Positions 13,495 through 27,065 are shown, counted from the first letter of the stretch. The stretch: DNA of 64,000 bases from Liolophura sinensis (GCF_032854445.1 NC_088299.1:7540324-7604323); one strand, 5' to 3'. Numbers and translations are program-made. Notes: generated by a model from the sequence alone, not told the origin.

Positions 13495-13530
13495 TTATTT
13501 ATTTATTTCATTGCTGTTTTACACAGTATA
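13495..13530 (-). mobile_element. SINE A tail fragment
   Basis: (TTTA)n and TTGCTGTTTTACAC only. Confidence 0.4.
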
Positions 13531-13820
13531 GCCTTCATATGGACATCCTTTGGTAACGGACACAACCAAATGTTTTCAAAACGTATTGTCACAATTTACA
13601 TGTAGATTTATAAAAGTATTAAAATCGTCAAAACGCCGGAAAGCCATACATGGTTCTTTAAGGTGATGTTTGTTTGCGTGAGGCTTGACATAGTTTGGTT
13701 CGCATACCCGCATACCTTGTATATACCTGTAATATTCACAGCAACGTAGGAAAGTTGGTCTCAAACTAGCCTAATATAGGTGGTTGTCCCCGAGAAATAA
13801 GATTTCCTCCAACCAGAGGA

Positions 13821-14169
13821 CCGGCCCGGATAGCACAATTTGTAGAGGGTCCGCTTCGGGAGCGGTAGATCTAGGATCAATCCTGGGTCGAGTCACACCT
13901 AAGAAGTAACTTTAAAAGTAACTTCCTCGGTTGGCGATCATCACGAAGGGGATAGTGCAACGACTGGTTGAATCAGTATAATGGCTCGGGCGGGCGGCTT
14001 ACTTGCCTTCTGTAAGACGTCTCAGTGAAGCAGCACTAGATAAAAGAGCGGTGGAAATCCGTCCTGCAACAAGGAGGAACATTACACGTACACGCACCCT
14101 AAGGATTCCTTTTTGTTAAGTAAATTGTTAAGTACGACGTAAATCCCCAAGCACTCACTCACTCACTCC
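13821..14169 (+). mobile_element. SINE B, full length
   Basis: tRNA-like head with A box (TAGCACAATTTGTAGAGG) and B box (GGATCAATCC), body GCAACGACTGGTTGAATCAG, and tail AGTACGACGTAAATCCCCAA ending in ACTC repeats. It is flanked by near-identical AACCAGAGGA/AATCAGAGGGA, a likely target duplication. Confidence 0.85.
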
Positions 14170-14274
14170 AATCAGAGGGACCGCCATCGTATAAATGAAA
14201 ATTTCTTCACAATTTTGAGAAACAACAAAGGCGATAAACAAAAATCAAGTTATAAAAACAAAAATAAATATGGG

Positions 14275-14538
14275 CATCAATGGCCAAGGTGGTTAGCATG
14301 CCAACGCGGCATAATGATCCAGGAGCCTCTGACCAATGTAGTAGATGTGAGTTCAAGTCCAGCTTACGCTGGCTTCCTCTCGGACATGGGAAGGTCTGGC
14401 AACAACTTGGCGATGGTCATGGGTTGCCTGGTTTCCTACTACTGTAATGTTGACCTCTGTCGTATAAGAGAAATATTCTTGAGTTCGGCGTTAGGCACCA
14501 AGCAAATAATAAAAAAATAAATAAATAAATAATAAATT
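14275..14538 (+). mobile_element. SINE A, nearly full length
   Basis: Head with GGTGGTTAGCATGCCAAC, B box GAGTTCAAGTCC, conserved 3' end and (AAAT)n tail. Confidence 0.85.
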
Positions 14539-14879
14539 AATACTCGAAAACGGTTAAACACAAACCTGTCCTGGTGTATCGATGGTAAGTAATTAGCTGA
14601 CAGTGGGGGCAACCTTTTTGTCACAATTTTTGTCGCACACCAAATCTGATTTTAAAAACGGTAAATTTAAAAAATGGAAACACATTTCACTTTTAATAAA
14701 TAATCATTGAGCAAAAAAATATTCATATTTTGAGATTGAATTTTGGGAGGTTACTACGAGCTAAATGATTTTTTTTTATCGGACATAGTAATGGCTACGT
14801 GGTGCAGAAGCTGTATAGTATGATACAGTCGTTATCAGTTAGTGTCTCTTTTATCTCCTAGTTATGGAAGCTGGATTAG

Positions 14880-15112
14880 GACGTCTTGTCCTGTGCCTCG
14901 CAGGTCAAGACCCTCGGCACGAGGACAGGACAAATTGCGCGGGAATTATGCCGTCCTCGTGTCGTGGGTATCGACCTTTGGGATGCGAGACGAGGAGACA
15001 CAGACACGAGGTGACGAGGTTCGCTCGGGAACGATGACCGTCTTTGTCCCCTCGTGTCGCGAGTCTCGATCTGAGTTGACGGTACAAATCGCGCGCAAAA
15101 TCCTGAGGTGTC
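14880..15112. other. GC/CpG-rich block upstream of gene 3
   Basis: A sharply GC-rich island in AT-rich DNA, with many CpGs and repeated CCTCGTGTCG, CGAGACGAGG and GCGCG motifs in both orientations that could fold back. It ends about 330 bases before the gene 3 start codon. It may be a promoter island or an unrecognised mobile element. Confidence 0.5.
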
Positions 15113-15440
15113 CCCATCCGGCTTCTATACTTAATCGTGCAAAGATATTACATATCATACCATAACGTGTTGTCTTGTATACAAACGATATATAACAGTG
15201 TTATCAGCTAATTTATCTACCTGTGTGTTGCAGGTATACAGGTATTGTGAACTGGTAACAAAATACATGACAGGTGTATAGTTTTAAGCGTACAACTCTA
15301 AGGGATAATACGGACAGCGTGCAGTATTGGCATGGCTAGTTTTGTATTGGTATATGCCAAGATGTGATAGCAGATGCTCCTATAACGGGGACTAGAATCA
15401 TACAAATTCTAAGGACTCGTCAGACTGAGAGAGAGAAGCA

Positions 15441-18400
15441 ATGAGTTACCGCTATTTTTTGTGGGCTTGTGGGATCTTAGTTTCTCCAGGATTGGCTATT
15501 GAAAACAGTAAGTCTGCTTTGTTTGTTTTTATGCTTAGTCTTTCATCCATCTGCTTTTTTACTACCCTACAAGAGGCTCTGTACTGGTTTCGTAGGCGTA
15601 TTTCTCAAATTACGTAATCGTGGAGACTGACTGTTTATGACATAGAACAATGACAATGTTTTAATGGTCTCAGGATAAGTCAGGTACGGACAATAGAACA
15701 TGCAAATTGCACAGAGCAAGACGTGCACCGAGAGTGGACTGAACATTACCTTTGTGGTGGACAAGATCGGCCTTGCATTAGAGACCCGTAGGTCCCATAC
15801 AAGACAAAGTGGATTAGCCCTCTTGGAGAGCGACACGAAACTAGAACTAAACACAGTAACCAAAACACAACAAACGTCAAAAAATCTCTCAACCTTTCAA
15901 AGGATATCTTACAAATTAATTTTCCTCTGAAAAGCAAAGAAAGAGAAGTGATGGACATACATTCTGATAGATACGTGAATTTTCAGAAACTAGAATTCCT
16001 GTGCAATCTCTCTATAAAATTTACAGATATACACGTACTGTAACACTGTACTGTAATATGTGAGTGTTTTATTTATAAATCATGCATGGGTTATACAATG
16101 GCCACCCCAAAATTTTAATTCAGAAAACAGATTTGTGAATTAATATGAAAGTTTATTTATTTGGCAGAGAACACGATTTGAATACTGATTGGAGCAATTC
16201 TTGCGTCTCTGTCCAGCATCATTGAAAACTGTTAATTGGTGCTTTTTGCATGATTTCGCCCTCAAAATCATGCCCTCTGCCTTTCGTAGTTTATATACTT
16301 TCTTAATCTTTGGAGGTTTTTGCGTTTTGGAATTGGGCCACAATTTTGGTTGACGGCTGGTATACGAATGTGTATCTACGCACAGATTTCTTGTTTTCGT
16401 TACAGTTTTCATGGACGACCATTGCAAGGATACCGTATCGGTTATGTCTGGTGCAATTTTGCGTCTGACGCCCTCGGATAGCTATGATCCGAAACTGTCG
16501 TGCTTGGTTCAGATACTGGGACACCAAGGCTGGGTGTTCATGGTGAAGTTCGAAATGCTGGATATTGAAGGCAGTCGGCATTGTTCCTCTGACAGTTTAA
16601 AAATCTACGATGGATTTAAAGACGAAGGGAATGTGTCATCACTCACCGGTAAGATTTTATTCCACGTCTAATTAGGTAAGAGGATCAAATAGAGATGTTG
16701 CTCGTTCGACGGGAACTTTAAGCCAGGAATTTTGGTAGGGATTGTTTTTCATCCATTCAATGAGTTCACCAAGAAAATGTCTTGTGTCTTTCCATCATTA
16801 TTGAAAACTGTTCAGTGCTTTTCTTTGTTTGAATCCGTCCTAATCTTTTTAATATATATATTTTCATGGCCCTTTGATGGTGTGTTTTGAACTTTGTTTT
16901 GGAAATGAGCGATTATTGACCCCGTTATGTAAAAATTCATTTCAGTTCACCAGTGGTACAGAATGTCTGCCTTGACGCCCAGATTCTTGAAGGCAATATA
17001 ATGCGGTCGCTGTGAGTTCAAGTCCAGCTTTTGTTGGCTTCTTCTCAGGCCGTACCTGGGAAGATCTTGCAGCAACCTGCGGGTGGTCGTGGTTTTCCTC
17101 CCATCATAATGCTGACAGCCGTTGTAAAAGTGAAATGTGAAATGAGTACGGTGTAAAACACCAATCAAATAAATAAAATAATAAATAGATTCAAAGCAAT
17201 AAGTATTCGACGAAGGGCGTGTGACCTTCGGGTTTCTCCAACAATGCATAAAACTGACTGTAATCGTAGAAGTAAAATATATGAGAATGGTGTTCAGTAA
17301 AGTGAATAAATAAATAAATAAACAAATAAATAAGATAGTAAAACTTTTCTCTTACACAGGTGAGTATGGTATATGCGGAGAGGACGCTCCTTCTCAAACT
17401 TACCTAACAACGTCAAATAAGCTCACGTTTATTTTTACCAGCGATGAGAGTCTACAGGAAGACGGGTTTACTGCCGTGGTCACTAACTACCATAATGGTA
17501 AGTCACTTATCACTGGCAATATGGGCGTAACATTTGTCATACGCCATTTTATTTAAATCTGACATTTTGGACACTAGTACTTACAAATGTTACCCTTTAA
17601 CCACGTTAACAGTTACGTTCACGATTTTGTCTAAGCTGTCTAAGAATTACTTTTAAATTATGGAATAGTCCCATTCTCACTCTTTATTTTTCGCACAAGA
17701 CAAACAATTTAAACCTCAATAACTTTGGATTTGGTTATAAACTTTGGAAGTTTTGACTAAAGCTTTATGAGACCGCTCACTTCTTCGGTATAGATCCACT
17801 GTGGTTACCTTATTAAAGAGGTATGCACTCGGAGTTAGTTCCCGAATGCTGCGCATTCTCGGAATTTGACTAGGTACGAAACAAGGTTCAGTGTTATTGG
17901 TTTACACAACAAACACTGCCATAATGTGCGTGAAACCCTTAAACCAGTGTACATTCATATGCACATCTTCCAGAGAAAGGAATCTGAAAAATTTAAAGAG
18001 AGTTAAATGCGTTCAAATATTTAAATTCTACTGTTGGCGTTATGAATCTCTATAGCTGGTGTTGAGGTACTCCGATATCACAAGAAGTTTGTTACACTAT
18101 AAAAGCAGCTTTCAGTGTTGGAATAACTCTTGTTACACACGGCTAAAAGATTACTTTAAAGAAGAAAGAAAGCATGATATTATATCAGACTACCCTGCCA
18201 ATTATTTATTTAATTATTTACTTGATTGGTGTTTTACGCCGTACTCAAGCATATTTCACTTATACGACAACAGAACTTCCCACGTATGACCCTGGCAGTG
18301 GCGATATGGCCCAAAAAGCCCACCTTAGAGTTTGATTCCATTTAATTCGACTATGAATTCTAACAATATAAGTAAAAGTGCTTTTGGATATAGTTTTCAG

Positions 18401-18746
18401 CAGTGCATTTGGCAATGATTACTTCACTTTTAAGATTCATCTCCCTTCAGGAGCTTGTGTGAATGCCACAGCAGAATTCCGCTGTGACAATGGCCGCTGT
18501 ATATCACGTGCCATCCTGTGTGACTCATACAACCACTGTGGCGATTGGTCGGACGAGGAGGTCGACTGTATGTTCGGATTGGGCAAAGGGGCGATAATCG
18601 GCATCGTTCTAGGTGGCACTGTGCTTTTTATCATACTGGCCGGTTGTGTCATCCTCGCCACGTGCAACAATAGAAATTCCGGTAGACGAGCTCATAGAAC
18701 GGTAAGATTTTACGTGAAAGCATGCCTTAGTTATTTCCACCAATAG
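15441..18746 (+). CDS. CUB-LDLa-TM protein, gene 3
   Basis: Exons 15441-15507, 16406-16648, 17360-17497 and 18451-18701 (donor gtaagattt) are clear; phases 1,1,1,0 give 233 residues to that donor. Signal peptide 1-20 ([19 protein letters not shown]), CUB about 29-149 with four cysteines and SDSLKIYDG, LDLa 152-189 with [10 protein letters not shown] (one extra residue before the last cysteine), helix about 197-219. The 3' end is uncertain. Reading through the donor gives 14 more residues and a TAG at 18744-18746, which is the end given here. The paralogues suggest splicing to a phase-0 tail exon; the best one I see is 20347-20385 (acceptor ctcattgcag, 12 residues ending WGSPS), and it is weak. 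A MITE begins at the read-through stop, so the original tail exon may have been displaced or lost. Confidence 0.8.
16975..17195 (+). mobile_element. SINE A, 5'-truncated
   Basis: Begins at ATGCGGTCGCTGTGAGTTCA and ends in AATAAATA; in intron 2 of gene 3. Confidence 0.8.
17305..17333. repeat. (AAAT)n microsatellite
   Basis: Simple repeat just before exon 3 of gene 3. Confidence 0.7.
18203..18290 (-). mobile_element. SINE A 3' fragment with internal deletion
   Basis: The 3' end (TGGTGTTTTACGCCGTACTC) jumps directly to ACTTCCCACGTATGACC; in intron 3 of gene 3. Confidence 0.7.
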
Positions 18747-19184
18747 GGGTGTTTCTAGTTCCAACTCTTTTGTCATTAAAGGCAAAAACAGTTCTACCGT
18801 ATCAAGTGGCTGGTGAAAAATGTTAAGCAACCTTTTTTGACATTAATTTGCCAGAGACACAAATGACACATCTTTCCTCTAAGATCTTCTCAAGTTCACA
18901 AACGTTTACCTCCTCCATTTTCCTCTACCGATTCTCTAAATTACTTTGTGTGAAACTCGCACGAGGAGAGGCCTGCCAGCAACCCCGGTTTTCTCCCACC
19001 ATACTGCTGATCGCCGTCATATAAGTGAAATATTCTTAGTACGGTGCAAACCACCAATCAAATAAATAAATAAAAAAATAAATAAATAAATAAATAAATA
19101 AATAAATTTTTGCGAAACTTTGACAGATCAGATGGTACACTTCGTCTACCGTTAGCGATAAAAGAGCTTGAAATCGAAACCCCT
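18745..19184. mobile_element. MITE-1, copy 1, interrupted by a SINE A
   Basis: The left end GGGGTGTTTCTAGTTCCAAC and the reverse complement of the right end, GGGGTTTCGATTTCAAGC, keep matching inward through CTCTTTTRTC for about 60-90 bases. The interior matches 44575-44931 and 59880-60239. A 5'-truncated SINE A sits inside, with GAAACT on both sides. Confidence 0.65.
18957..19107 (+). mobile_element. SINE A, 5'-truncated, nested in MITE-1
   Basis: Starts in the middle of the SINE body (CTGCCAGCAACC) and ends in a long (AAAT)n tail. Short GAAACT repeats on each side support insertion after the MITE. Confidence 0.75.
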
Positions 19185-20770
19185 TTATCACGTTACATTT
19201 TTGCCTGGGTTTATATGAATGTTTGTAAACGACTTTACGGAAGAAAAGCTGTTCCCACATTTGGGTATAATGTTGAGCACAGTTTGGCTTCCTCTAACGC
19301 CGGATTGATATTTTTCTTTTACTATGTAACAGTGTCTATCAGAGTAATGTCCCTTTAGTGGAACTCTTCGTGAGCTTTATACATTTAGCTGTGGCGGGGA
19401 CTTGAGCTGTTGGACAGTTTTCTGTTTACGTATAATTATACAAAATCTACCAAATACAAATCCTACCGATATACATTTCGCCTGATTGAATTCAGTTCTA
19501 TCTGTTCCCATCATGTTGCTTTAAGGGGTTCGTCAGGTACTTACCGATGAGTAGCGGTTTACTTTGGTCGTGTTCACTTTTTAAGATGTGGCCAACGTCA
19601 TATAATTGAACTACAATTGACCACAGCTTAAATATTAGTAAAACGTTAAATATCTGGCTTTGAAACAAACTAGGATTCTAGCATTGACATTAAAGGCTTC
19701 TGCTCAAAACCAGGCTATTTTAGGACATAAACACACACACAGCAAGTTTTTTTGAACATTAAGGTAAATAAGAAATTGTTGACAGGTTTGTGTAAAACAA
19801 GCCAGAAAGAGTACAGAATTATTCTTATTAAGAAATTTTTACACCACAAACTTCGTTCTTTCTTTGAAATGGACACCATCAGACGTACAAATGACAATGG
19901 AGAATCTTTTGAGTGGTAGATTTCGGTGTATTTTTCCATGCTGTACATTGAAACAGTTATTCGTAACTATTCGTAAAGCACGTACACTTAATGTTTTTGA
20001 AACCATTTAACTGGTACCATTTCAGCACAGTAACAGTTAAAATGGCCCAGTTTTGGCTCTTTTTGGCGGGAAATATGAACATTAGACCTTTTAATATACG
20101 AATTTCTGCTTGGTGTCAACTATAGCCTTATTCAGCTTGGTATTCTGGAGATATTTTGCGTGCATAGTTGCAAGTTTCTGACAAAAAAACGGTTAGGTTA
20201 TTAAAACATTACTGTTCCAAACACGGCGATATTCTGAATGAATGATCCACAGCTGTCAATATACAATGTCTGCAACACGAATGGGAATATCCTGTACTTT
20301 GGAGTAGTACAGTATGATTAATGGACATGTGGTTATCTCATTGCAGGCTTTGGGCTCAGTCAACTTCTGGGGCTCCCCATCTTAAGGCAGGATAAGGAAT
20401 AGATAGAGACAGATATTAAACTGTTGGGTTTATGAAATGTGATGATTTGAAAAAAAAAAACTAGCAAACAGAATTTAGAAAATATTGTATATTCTCTGTT
20501 TCGGTAAGGTATATAACTTTAATCTGCGATATAAAATGGGATTTCAATTTGATTAACTTAAAGAACTGTGACATACGCTAAATATTTCGTTTAGGGATTT
20601 TATGTTTGTTGTTGAATTGTAAATAATACTTTAATACAGGATACACCGTTTTTGCAATGATTCTTGCCAAGTTGTCTTTTTTATTATGATTTTCTTAAAA
20701 TATGGAATGACATTCATCTGTGTGTTGTTTTGGTTGTATAATAAACCAGTTACACTGGCTGGTGGAGGGA
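19185..20770. other. gene-free stretch
   Basis: Nothing recognised except a weak candidate tail exon of gene 3 at 20347-20385 (acceptor ctcattgcag, frame closed by TAA after 12 codons). Confidence 0.3.
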
Positions 20771-20774
20771 TCTG

Positions 20775-20990
20775 TAAATGGCTGAGTGGTTAGCGTGCTA
20801 CCGCAGCATAGTAAGGCACTTCACAAGGTTGGTCTCTGCGAGTTCAAGTCCAGTTCATTCCGGCATCCTCTCCCGTCAAACGTGGGAAGGTCTGAAAACA
20901 ACCTGCCAATGGTGGTGAGTTTCCCCCTTGTGGTATCCGGTTTCCTTCCATCATAACGCTGGTCGCTGTCTTAAGTAAAATATCCTAGAC
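20775..20990 (+). mobile_element. SINE A, nearly full length, tail lost
   Basis: Head GGCTGAGTGGTTAGCGTGC and B box GAGTTCAAGTCC are present; the 3' end is degraded. Confidence 0.8.
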
Positions 20991-21526
20991 TAATTTTTAA
21001 AATCTGAAAGAAAAAATCACTGCAATGGCTGTTGAAGTTTGACCAGAATTTCTAATTTAAGAGTGTGCAGAATGATTCGAAGCTGGACTGAATTTTCATT
21101 TTATGAACTGGACGTTGCATGCACTAAATCACGCTAGCCTTACGTATATATGTTTCTACTACATATTACAAGCCTTCATTCAAACTGTACTTATGGTATG
21201 AAAGATATATAAACCTAAAGATTGATGATATCATGGAGACAGGTACCCATTCGAAGTGTTGTATCTTGACTTCAAAAATATTATTTCAAAGTATTGTAAG
21301 TATGTATTTATTTTATTTGACTGATTATTGTTGAACATCATATTCAATAAATTTTCCTATATGAACATGTGTATGCATGTACGTAGGCCTATCTGTGTCT
21401 TCTTGAAGCAGGGAAAGCCCATGCCGCGAAAGTGCTGCCGCCACTGAAACTGAATTATCATTCCAAAGACACCAGACATGACACTCCGTCAAGTCACATT
21501 ATACTGACACCGGACCAATCGGCTCT

Positions 21527-21884
<358 letters not shown>

Positions 21885-22462
21885 GCTCTAACCTCTCAGG
21901 GCCGAGCGTCAAACGAGACAGCAACAAGTATCACTTTTAAAAGTCATTAGTATGACGTGACTCCGCTGACGTATATATGATGGCGGTCAGTGATACAGAA
22001 CCGGGATCGATTCCACCAAGACATTTCTGGCTTAAGTCAAAATTTGAAGATCTTTGAAGTCTTATTTTTCGGTTTTATAAAGTAAAATTTTGTCCATCTC
22101 TCCAGTGTTGTCGTAAACCACATGTATCCAGATTTCAACTTTCAGCAACAAAAACTGATCGTTTGGGAAAGATTTTAAATTTCACCTAAGTCTGAAATGG
22201 CTTTGTGGAATCGGCCTCTGATGATTGTATAGCTATATGCCGTGTATATATTACGTCGTGTTTATTATTAATTTACATTAAAATGTTAAAAACGGCGCAA
22301 ATAAAACATGAGAAATAATAAAACATTCGCTACTAGATAATGACTGGATTTGAACTTTATCTGTACACGACAGAAACTCGCGTGCTCATGAGCTTATGCA
22401 TTATTTGTTTTGGTTGTAATCCTAAGAAACAACGTATGTAACATTTTACTGGTACTATTGCC

Positions 22463-22944
22463 ATTTAGTGTAGGCATGTTATTGTTGTGTAGACATATTA
22501 TTGTTGTGTAGGCATACTGTTGTTGTGTAGGCATGTCATTTTTGTGTAGGCATGCCATTTTAGTGTAGGCATTTTATTGTTGTGTAGGCATGTCATTCTT
22601 GTGTAGGCATGTCATTGTTTTGTAGGTATGGCATTGTGGTGTAGGCATACTATTGTTGTGTAGGCATGTCATTGTTGTGTAGGCATACTATTGTTGTGTA
22701 GGCACACTATTGTTGTGTGGGCATGTCATTCTTGTGTAGGCATACTATTATCATTATTGTGTAGGCATGTCATTGTTGTGTAGGCATACTATTGTTGCGT
22801 AGGCATGTCACTGTTGTGTAGGCATACTATTGTTGTGTGGACATACTATTGTTGCGTAGGCATGTCACTGTTGTGTAGGCATACTATTGTTGTGTAGGTA
22901 TGTCATTGTTGCGTAGGCATGTCATTGTTGTGTATTCATATCAT
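22463..22944. repeat. 19-bp minisatellite, about 25 copies
   Basis: Units ATTGTTGTGTAGGCATACT and ATTGTTGTGTAGGCATGTC alternate irregularly. Confidence 0.92.
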
Positions 22945-23493
22945 TGTTTCTTCTCGTGTGATAAAAATAGGTCCATAGGTCCATAACGTTTAAAACATAA
23001 TTTCTCCTGTATAAAGGCTACGTCTCAGAGCATGTTCCGAATGACAGGTGACTAGTTATTTAAATTATCAGACAGCAATAACGGAAATAAGCTGACCATA
23101 TATGGATTTTGGATGAGAACTATGTACTCTTATTATATATTATACAGAACTTCATGCTTTGTAAATCATTCTTATAAATCAGTCTTATTTATCCATGTAT
23201 AAATAAACAGTGAAATGCTTACAGAGAACGGCAGCTGGAACGGTAACATAGTTCAACAACTGTTGCCTTAAAAAGGCCATTTTCTTTAATGTGGAAGCTT
23301 TATTTTGTAGAAGCTTGGCTTTGTCAGACATGTATCTTGATGATTCATGTAACGCGACACCAAATTCAAAACCCTTTTTGCGGGCTACATTAATTTATAC
23401 ACTTTTTATGTCGAAAAGCAATCTCCGGAAAACCACGCACTCTAAAACTATATGTTAGATGCTACTCAAGGGTTTTCGTATGTGACATTTGTC

Positions 23494-23616
23494 AGACTGA
23501 GTGAGTGCTTGGGGCTTAACCTCGTACTTAACAATTTTTCAGTCATATGACGACAAAGGAATCCTTAGAGTGCATGTAATGGGCCTCCTTGTTGCAGGAC
23601 GGATTTCCTCATCATG
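23494..23616 (-). mobile_element. SINE B 3' fragment
   Basis: Tail GAGTGAGTGCTTGGGGCTTA to GCAGGACGGATTTCCT, then cut off. Confidence 0.8.
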
Positions 23617-23756
23617 TTATTCAACTTCATGTTATTATCAGGGAATATAAATATGAATATAGTCTTCATATAGGATATGTGTCACCAGTAACTAAGGAAC
23701 ATGCTAGGTACATGTCAAAACAGGCAGTGGCCTTGTTACATGGCAAAATACATGGA

Positions 23757-24084
23757 GTGAGTGAGTGCTTGGGGTTTAACGTCGTTCTCAACAATTTTTC
23801 AGTCATATGACGACGAAGGAATCTTTAGGGTGCATGTACGTGTAATGTGCCTCCTTGTTGCAGGATGGATTTCCACCGCTCTTTTATTTAGTGCTGCCTC
23901 ACTGAGACGACTTACCGAAGGCAAGCAAGCCGCCCCGCCCGAGCCGTTATACTGATACGGGTCAACCAGTCGTTGCACTATCCCCTTCATGCTGAACGCC
24001 AAGCGAGGAAGTTACAACTTCCTCTTTTAAAGATCTACCAGGTCCCGAAGCGGACGCTCTACCAACTGTGCTATCCGGGCCGGT
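23757..24084 (-). mobile_element. SINE B, full length, with 13-bp target duplication
   Basis: Complete reverse copy from the GTGAGTGCTTGGGG tail to the tRNA-like head GTGCTATCCGGGCCGG. Perfect direct repeats CAAAATACATGGA lie at 23744-23756 and 24085-24097. Confidence 0.92.
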
Positions 24085-24473
24085 CAAAATACATGGATAA
24101 GTTGTTGCTGGGAACAAGGTCGTACATGCATAAAGCTATTAAGTAGCGAACAATAGATTAATCAGTACCTGAGAGTGTCTATCCGCAGGGCGACAAGTGT
24201 CATTATTATGTCATTACGTCATTGCGTCATCATTAGCATCGAACGGATGACCCTGGGAATAATCTGTGACAAAGTATTTGTACATATACAATGAGTAATA
24301 TATACAATGAGTAAAAAATGAACTTGTTTGACAAAATTAATCAACATAAATTATACAAGCACGTGGTACATCATCATATTATGATATACAATATTAGGGT
24401 CGGTGACTAACAATGAGACATGGGTTGTATTTATTTATGAAGCAAGTTTCTTTTAAATGTTTGTATGTATGGG

Positions 24474-24495
24474 TGTGTGTGTGTGTGTGTGTGTG
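24474..24495. repeat. (GT)n microsatellite
   Basis: Simple GT run. Nothing else is recognised in 24100-25640. Confidence 0.85.
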
Positions 24496-25647
24496 ACGGA
24501 AAAGGTGCATTTTTGTTTTGTATAAAAAACAGAAGCAATCACTGTTTCTAAAGAGAAGGAATCAATGTTTCTGTATAGTTGTATTTGCTTTGGCAGTATA
24601 CGTATCGCTGTGAACGCAATCCACATATCAGTAAATGTCACTTACCCCTATTAATGATAAACGGTATAGAACTTCCTCATGCACTCACATATAACTGTTT
24701 TGTACACCACTTATTACGGTCCCTGTCCAGAGAATTAGGACAATACGGAAAATAAAACTCTTCCGGGAAACAATAGCTCCACAATAATGATAAAAACAGA
24801 TTCTCGTTAACAAATATATTAAATATTTACATAAATTTTAACCTAACATGCATCATATTGATGTGATGTTACTCCCTAAAATAGATAGGTCTCATTTAAG
24901 GTAACTGCTATCTATCTTGAAACTGGTTAAACTCTGCTTCTTATGTGCAGGAGTGAACAGATCACTTGTCTTTATGCCATCTACCTGCCAGCAAGATTGA
25001 TACTTGGCTTGTATAGTCATATTGTTGGACCTCACTATAGCTTGATTTAATAAAGATATCGAAGGACATCGCCATCTTATTTGAATGAACATGGTGTAAC
25101 CTTAAAGTGATGCAGAATCAATCCTGATTGGCTGGTGTGAGAAGAAGACATGTCCAGGTTATGCCGTGCCTAAGCTGCATTTCAGGTACGACAGAAGTTT
25201 GACCAAGGCAGGGTTTAACGCGGGAAAACCTATCTCCACTGTCAGATTGCGTATCCCTTTAAATTACTTTTTGTTCATACTGACTTTTCTATGTGGGAAT
25301 TGACGTTATTTTCTGCACTACATGATTATAGTGCCAAGGTCAATTAAAAAGTGTTGAGCTAAAGAGTGGGCATATAATACAATATACTGCATAGCAATCC
25401 GTCGAAAGGAAAGGTAAGTGCGTGCCAAAGTGCCCGACTAACCTTTCATTTGTATTATCGTGATTTCCGGACGCCAGTGCATAACGTGCTAATGTGTGCA
25501 CTAGTGCATGTGTGCATGATTAAAATTATATATTACGAAGATCTGGAGAAAACTATGGAATCAATGTTTCAAGATCCCTGTGTAAATACCTCAAGTTTGT
25601 TGAAATTATCATCAATGTTACTGTATTCAATGGTCTGAATTCGTGTT

Positions 25648-25845
25648 TCATTTATTTATTTGATTGGTGTTTTACCCCGTTCTCGGAAATATTTCACTCA
25701 TACTACAGCGGACATCATTATCGTGGAAGGGTTACCTGAGGGAAACCCAGAACCATGCGCCAGCAGACCTTCCCACGTACGACCAGAGAGGAAGCCAACA
25801 TGAGCTGACCAACTGGCAAAGGAGGCCCCGGTTTGAATTCCTATA
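25648..25845 (-). mobile_element. SINE A, partial
   Basis: Tail and body to GCCAACATGAGCTGACC, with internal deletions. Confidence 0.8.
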
Positions 25846-26159
25846 GTGCTAGACGCATCATGAAATAACCACTTTATTTTTGCTTCTACACCTGAATAAT
25901 CTAACCACCTCAAGTAAGAAACGTCATATATGTATGGGTACACATGTGCATAACTCACCCACAATTGGGGAGAATTCCCATGTACACACAGTAAATATCA
26001 ACACGTAATACATGACATACCAGAGGGCATTTCTTTTTCGCCTTGAGCGCATGCACTACACTGTATTGATATTACTTTGGGTTATATTTTCTGTCGTTGA
26101 CAGACGATTCACAGACATTGTATTTAGAGACTACACATTTTAGGGATTTTCTTCGAAAT

Positions 26160-26215
26160 GTGGGAATATTCTTGAGTACGGCGTAAAACACCAGTCACAA
26201 ATAAATAAATAAATC
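26160..26215 (+). mobile_element. SINE A 3' end fragment
   Basis: GAATATTCTTGAGTACGGCG to an (AAAT)n tail only. Confidence 0.75.
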
Positions 26216-26374
26216 AAAATGTATGTGAGTATAGAAGTAGAACAATCGGGTGTGCACAACGGTTTCTGCCTTGTACTGTAAATATGATCAATAATGGTAA
26301 TAATTACTTCACACTACACAGTCACGAATTCATCTCTTGTATATGACGACGGCCATGCATGCAAGTTTATAATC

Positions 26375-26490
26375 AGATAAAATCGGGCTGATCTTGATAC
26401 AGTCGAATTCGAACACACGACCTCGATGGAAAGGGCCTAATAAACTTCCATCGAAAGGCATTAGTTCGCTCAACCAGCGACGGACATGTA
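26375..26490 (-). mobile_element. tRNA-like SINE head fragment
   Basis: On the minus strand it reads GCTGGTTGAGCGAACTAATG (A-box-like), then GTGTTCGAATTCG (B box). The body is not A, B or C. Confidence 0.4.
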
Positions 26491-27065
26491 TTTCAAGTTT
26501 ACCTGATATTTTAAACACTTCAAAGCAATTAACTCTCTGAGTAGGGAGAAACACCTTATAAATCAAGATCGGTATTTCTATATCGTTTTCTGTATAGTCT
26601 GCTAATTATGGATAAACTTGTTTCAGCCTTTAATTCTCTTTTTGACCGTTAGTTTCATGGGCCTAACACAAAATGCTCCTAATCGTTCATCTTGTTAGAT
26701 ATTCATTGGCAATAAAAAATGTACAGGGCGTGAAACTTTCCTTATTAACACCATGTCCACTGCTTATAATATATGTGTTTGTTGGCCATTGAAATTAGCA
26801 AATGAACACGAACACATATACACATGTGCCAATTAAAAGAAGACAATTATTTCAGTACAACACACGTATAGATTCATGCTAACTATCTGTAGATTCCCCT
26901 GAATCTGAGTTATAGTCAAAGACATTTGACCACACAGGTGCGCCATGACATTTCGGGTGAGTCGCCGGTGACACGCCAGCGTCTCGCGTCGAATGTGAAC
27001 ACACGACGACAGTAAGTGGGTGTAGTTGTAATCGTACCACATAAAAAAATACTTGAAATCCACTA

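Noticed and set aside
13821-13900. tRNA gene at the start of SINE B
   Set aside because: A and B boxes are present, but the body and tail of the SINE follow and no proper acceptor stem pairs; it is a SINE promoter head.
14842-15165. 107-codon frame across the CpG-rich block
   Set aside because: Open on both strands because of GC-rich composition; no domain, and not in frame with gene 3 exon 1.
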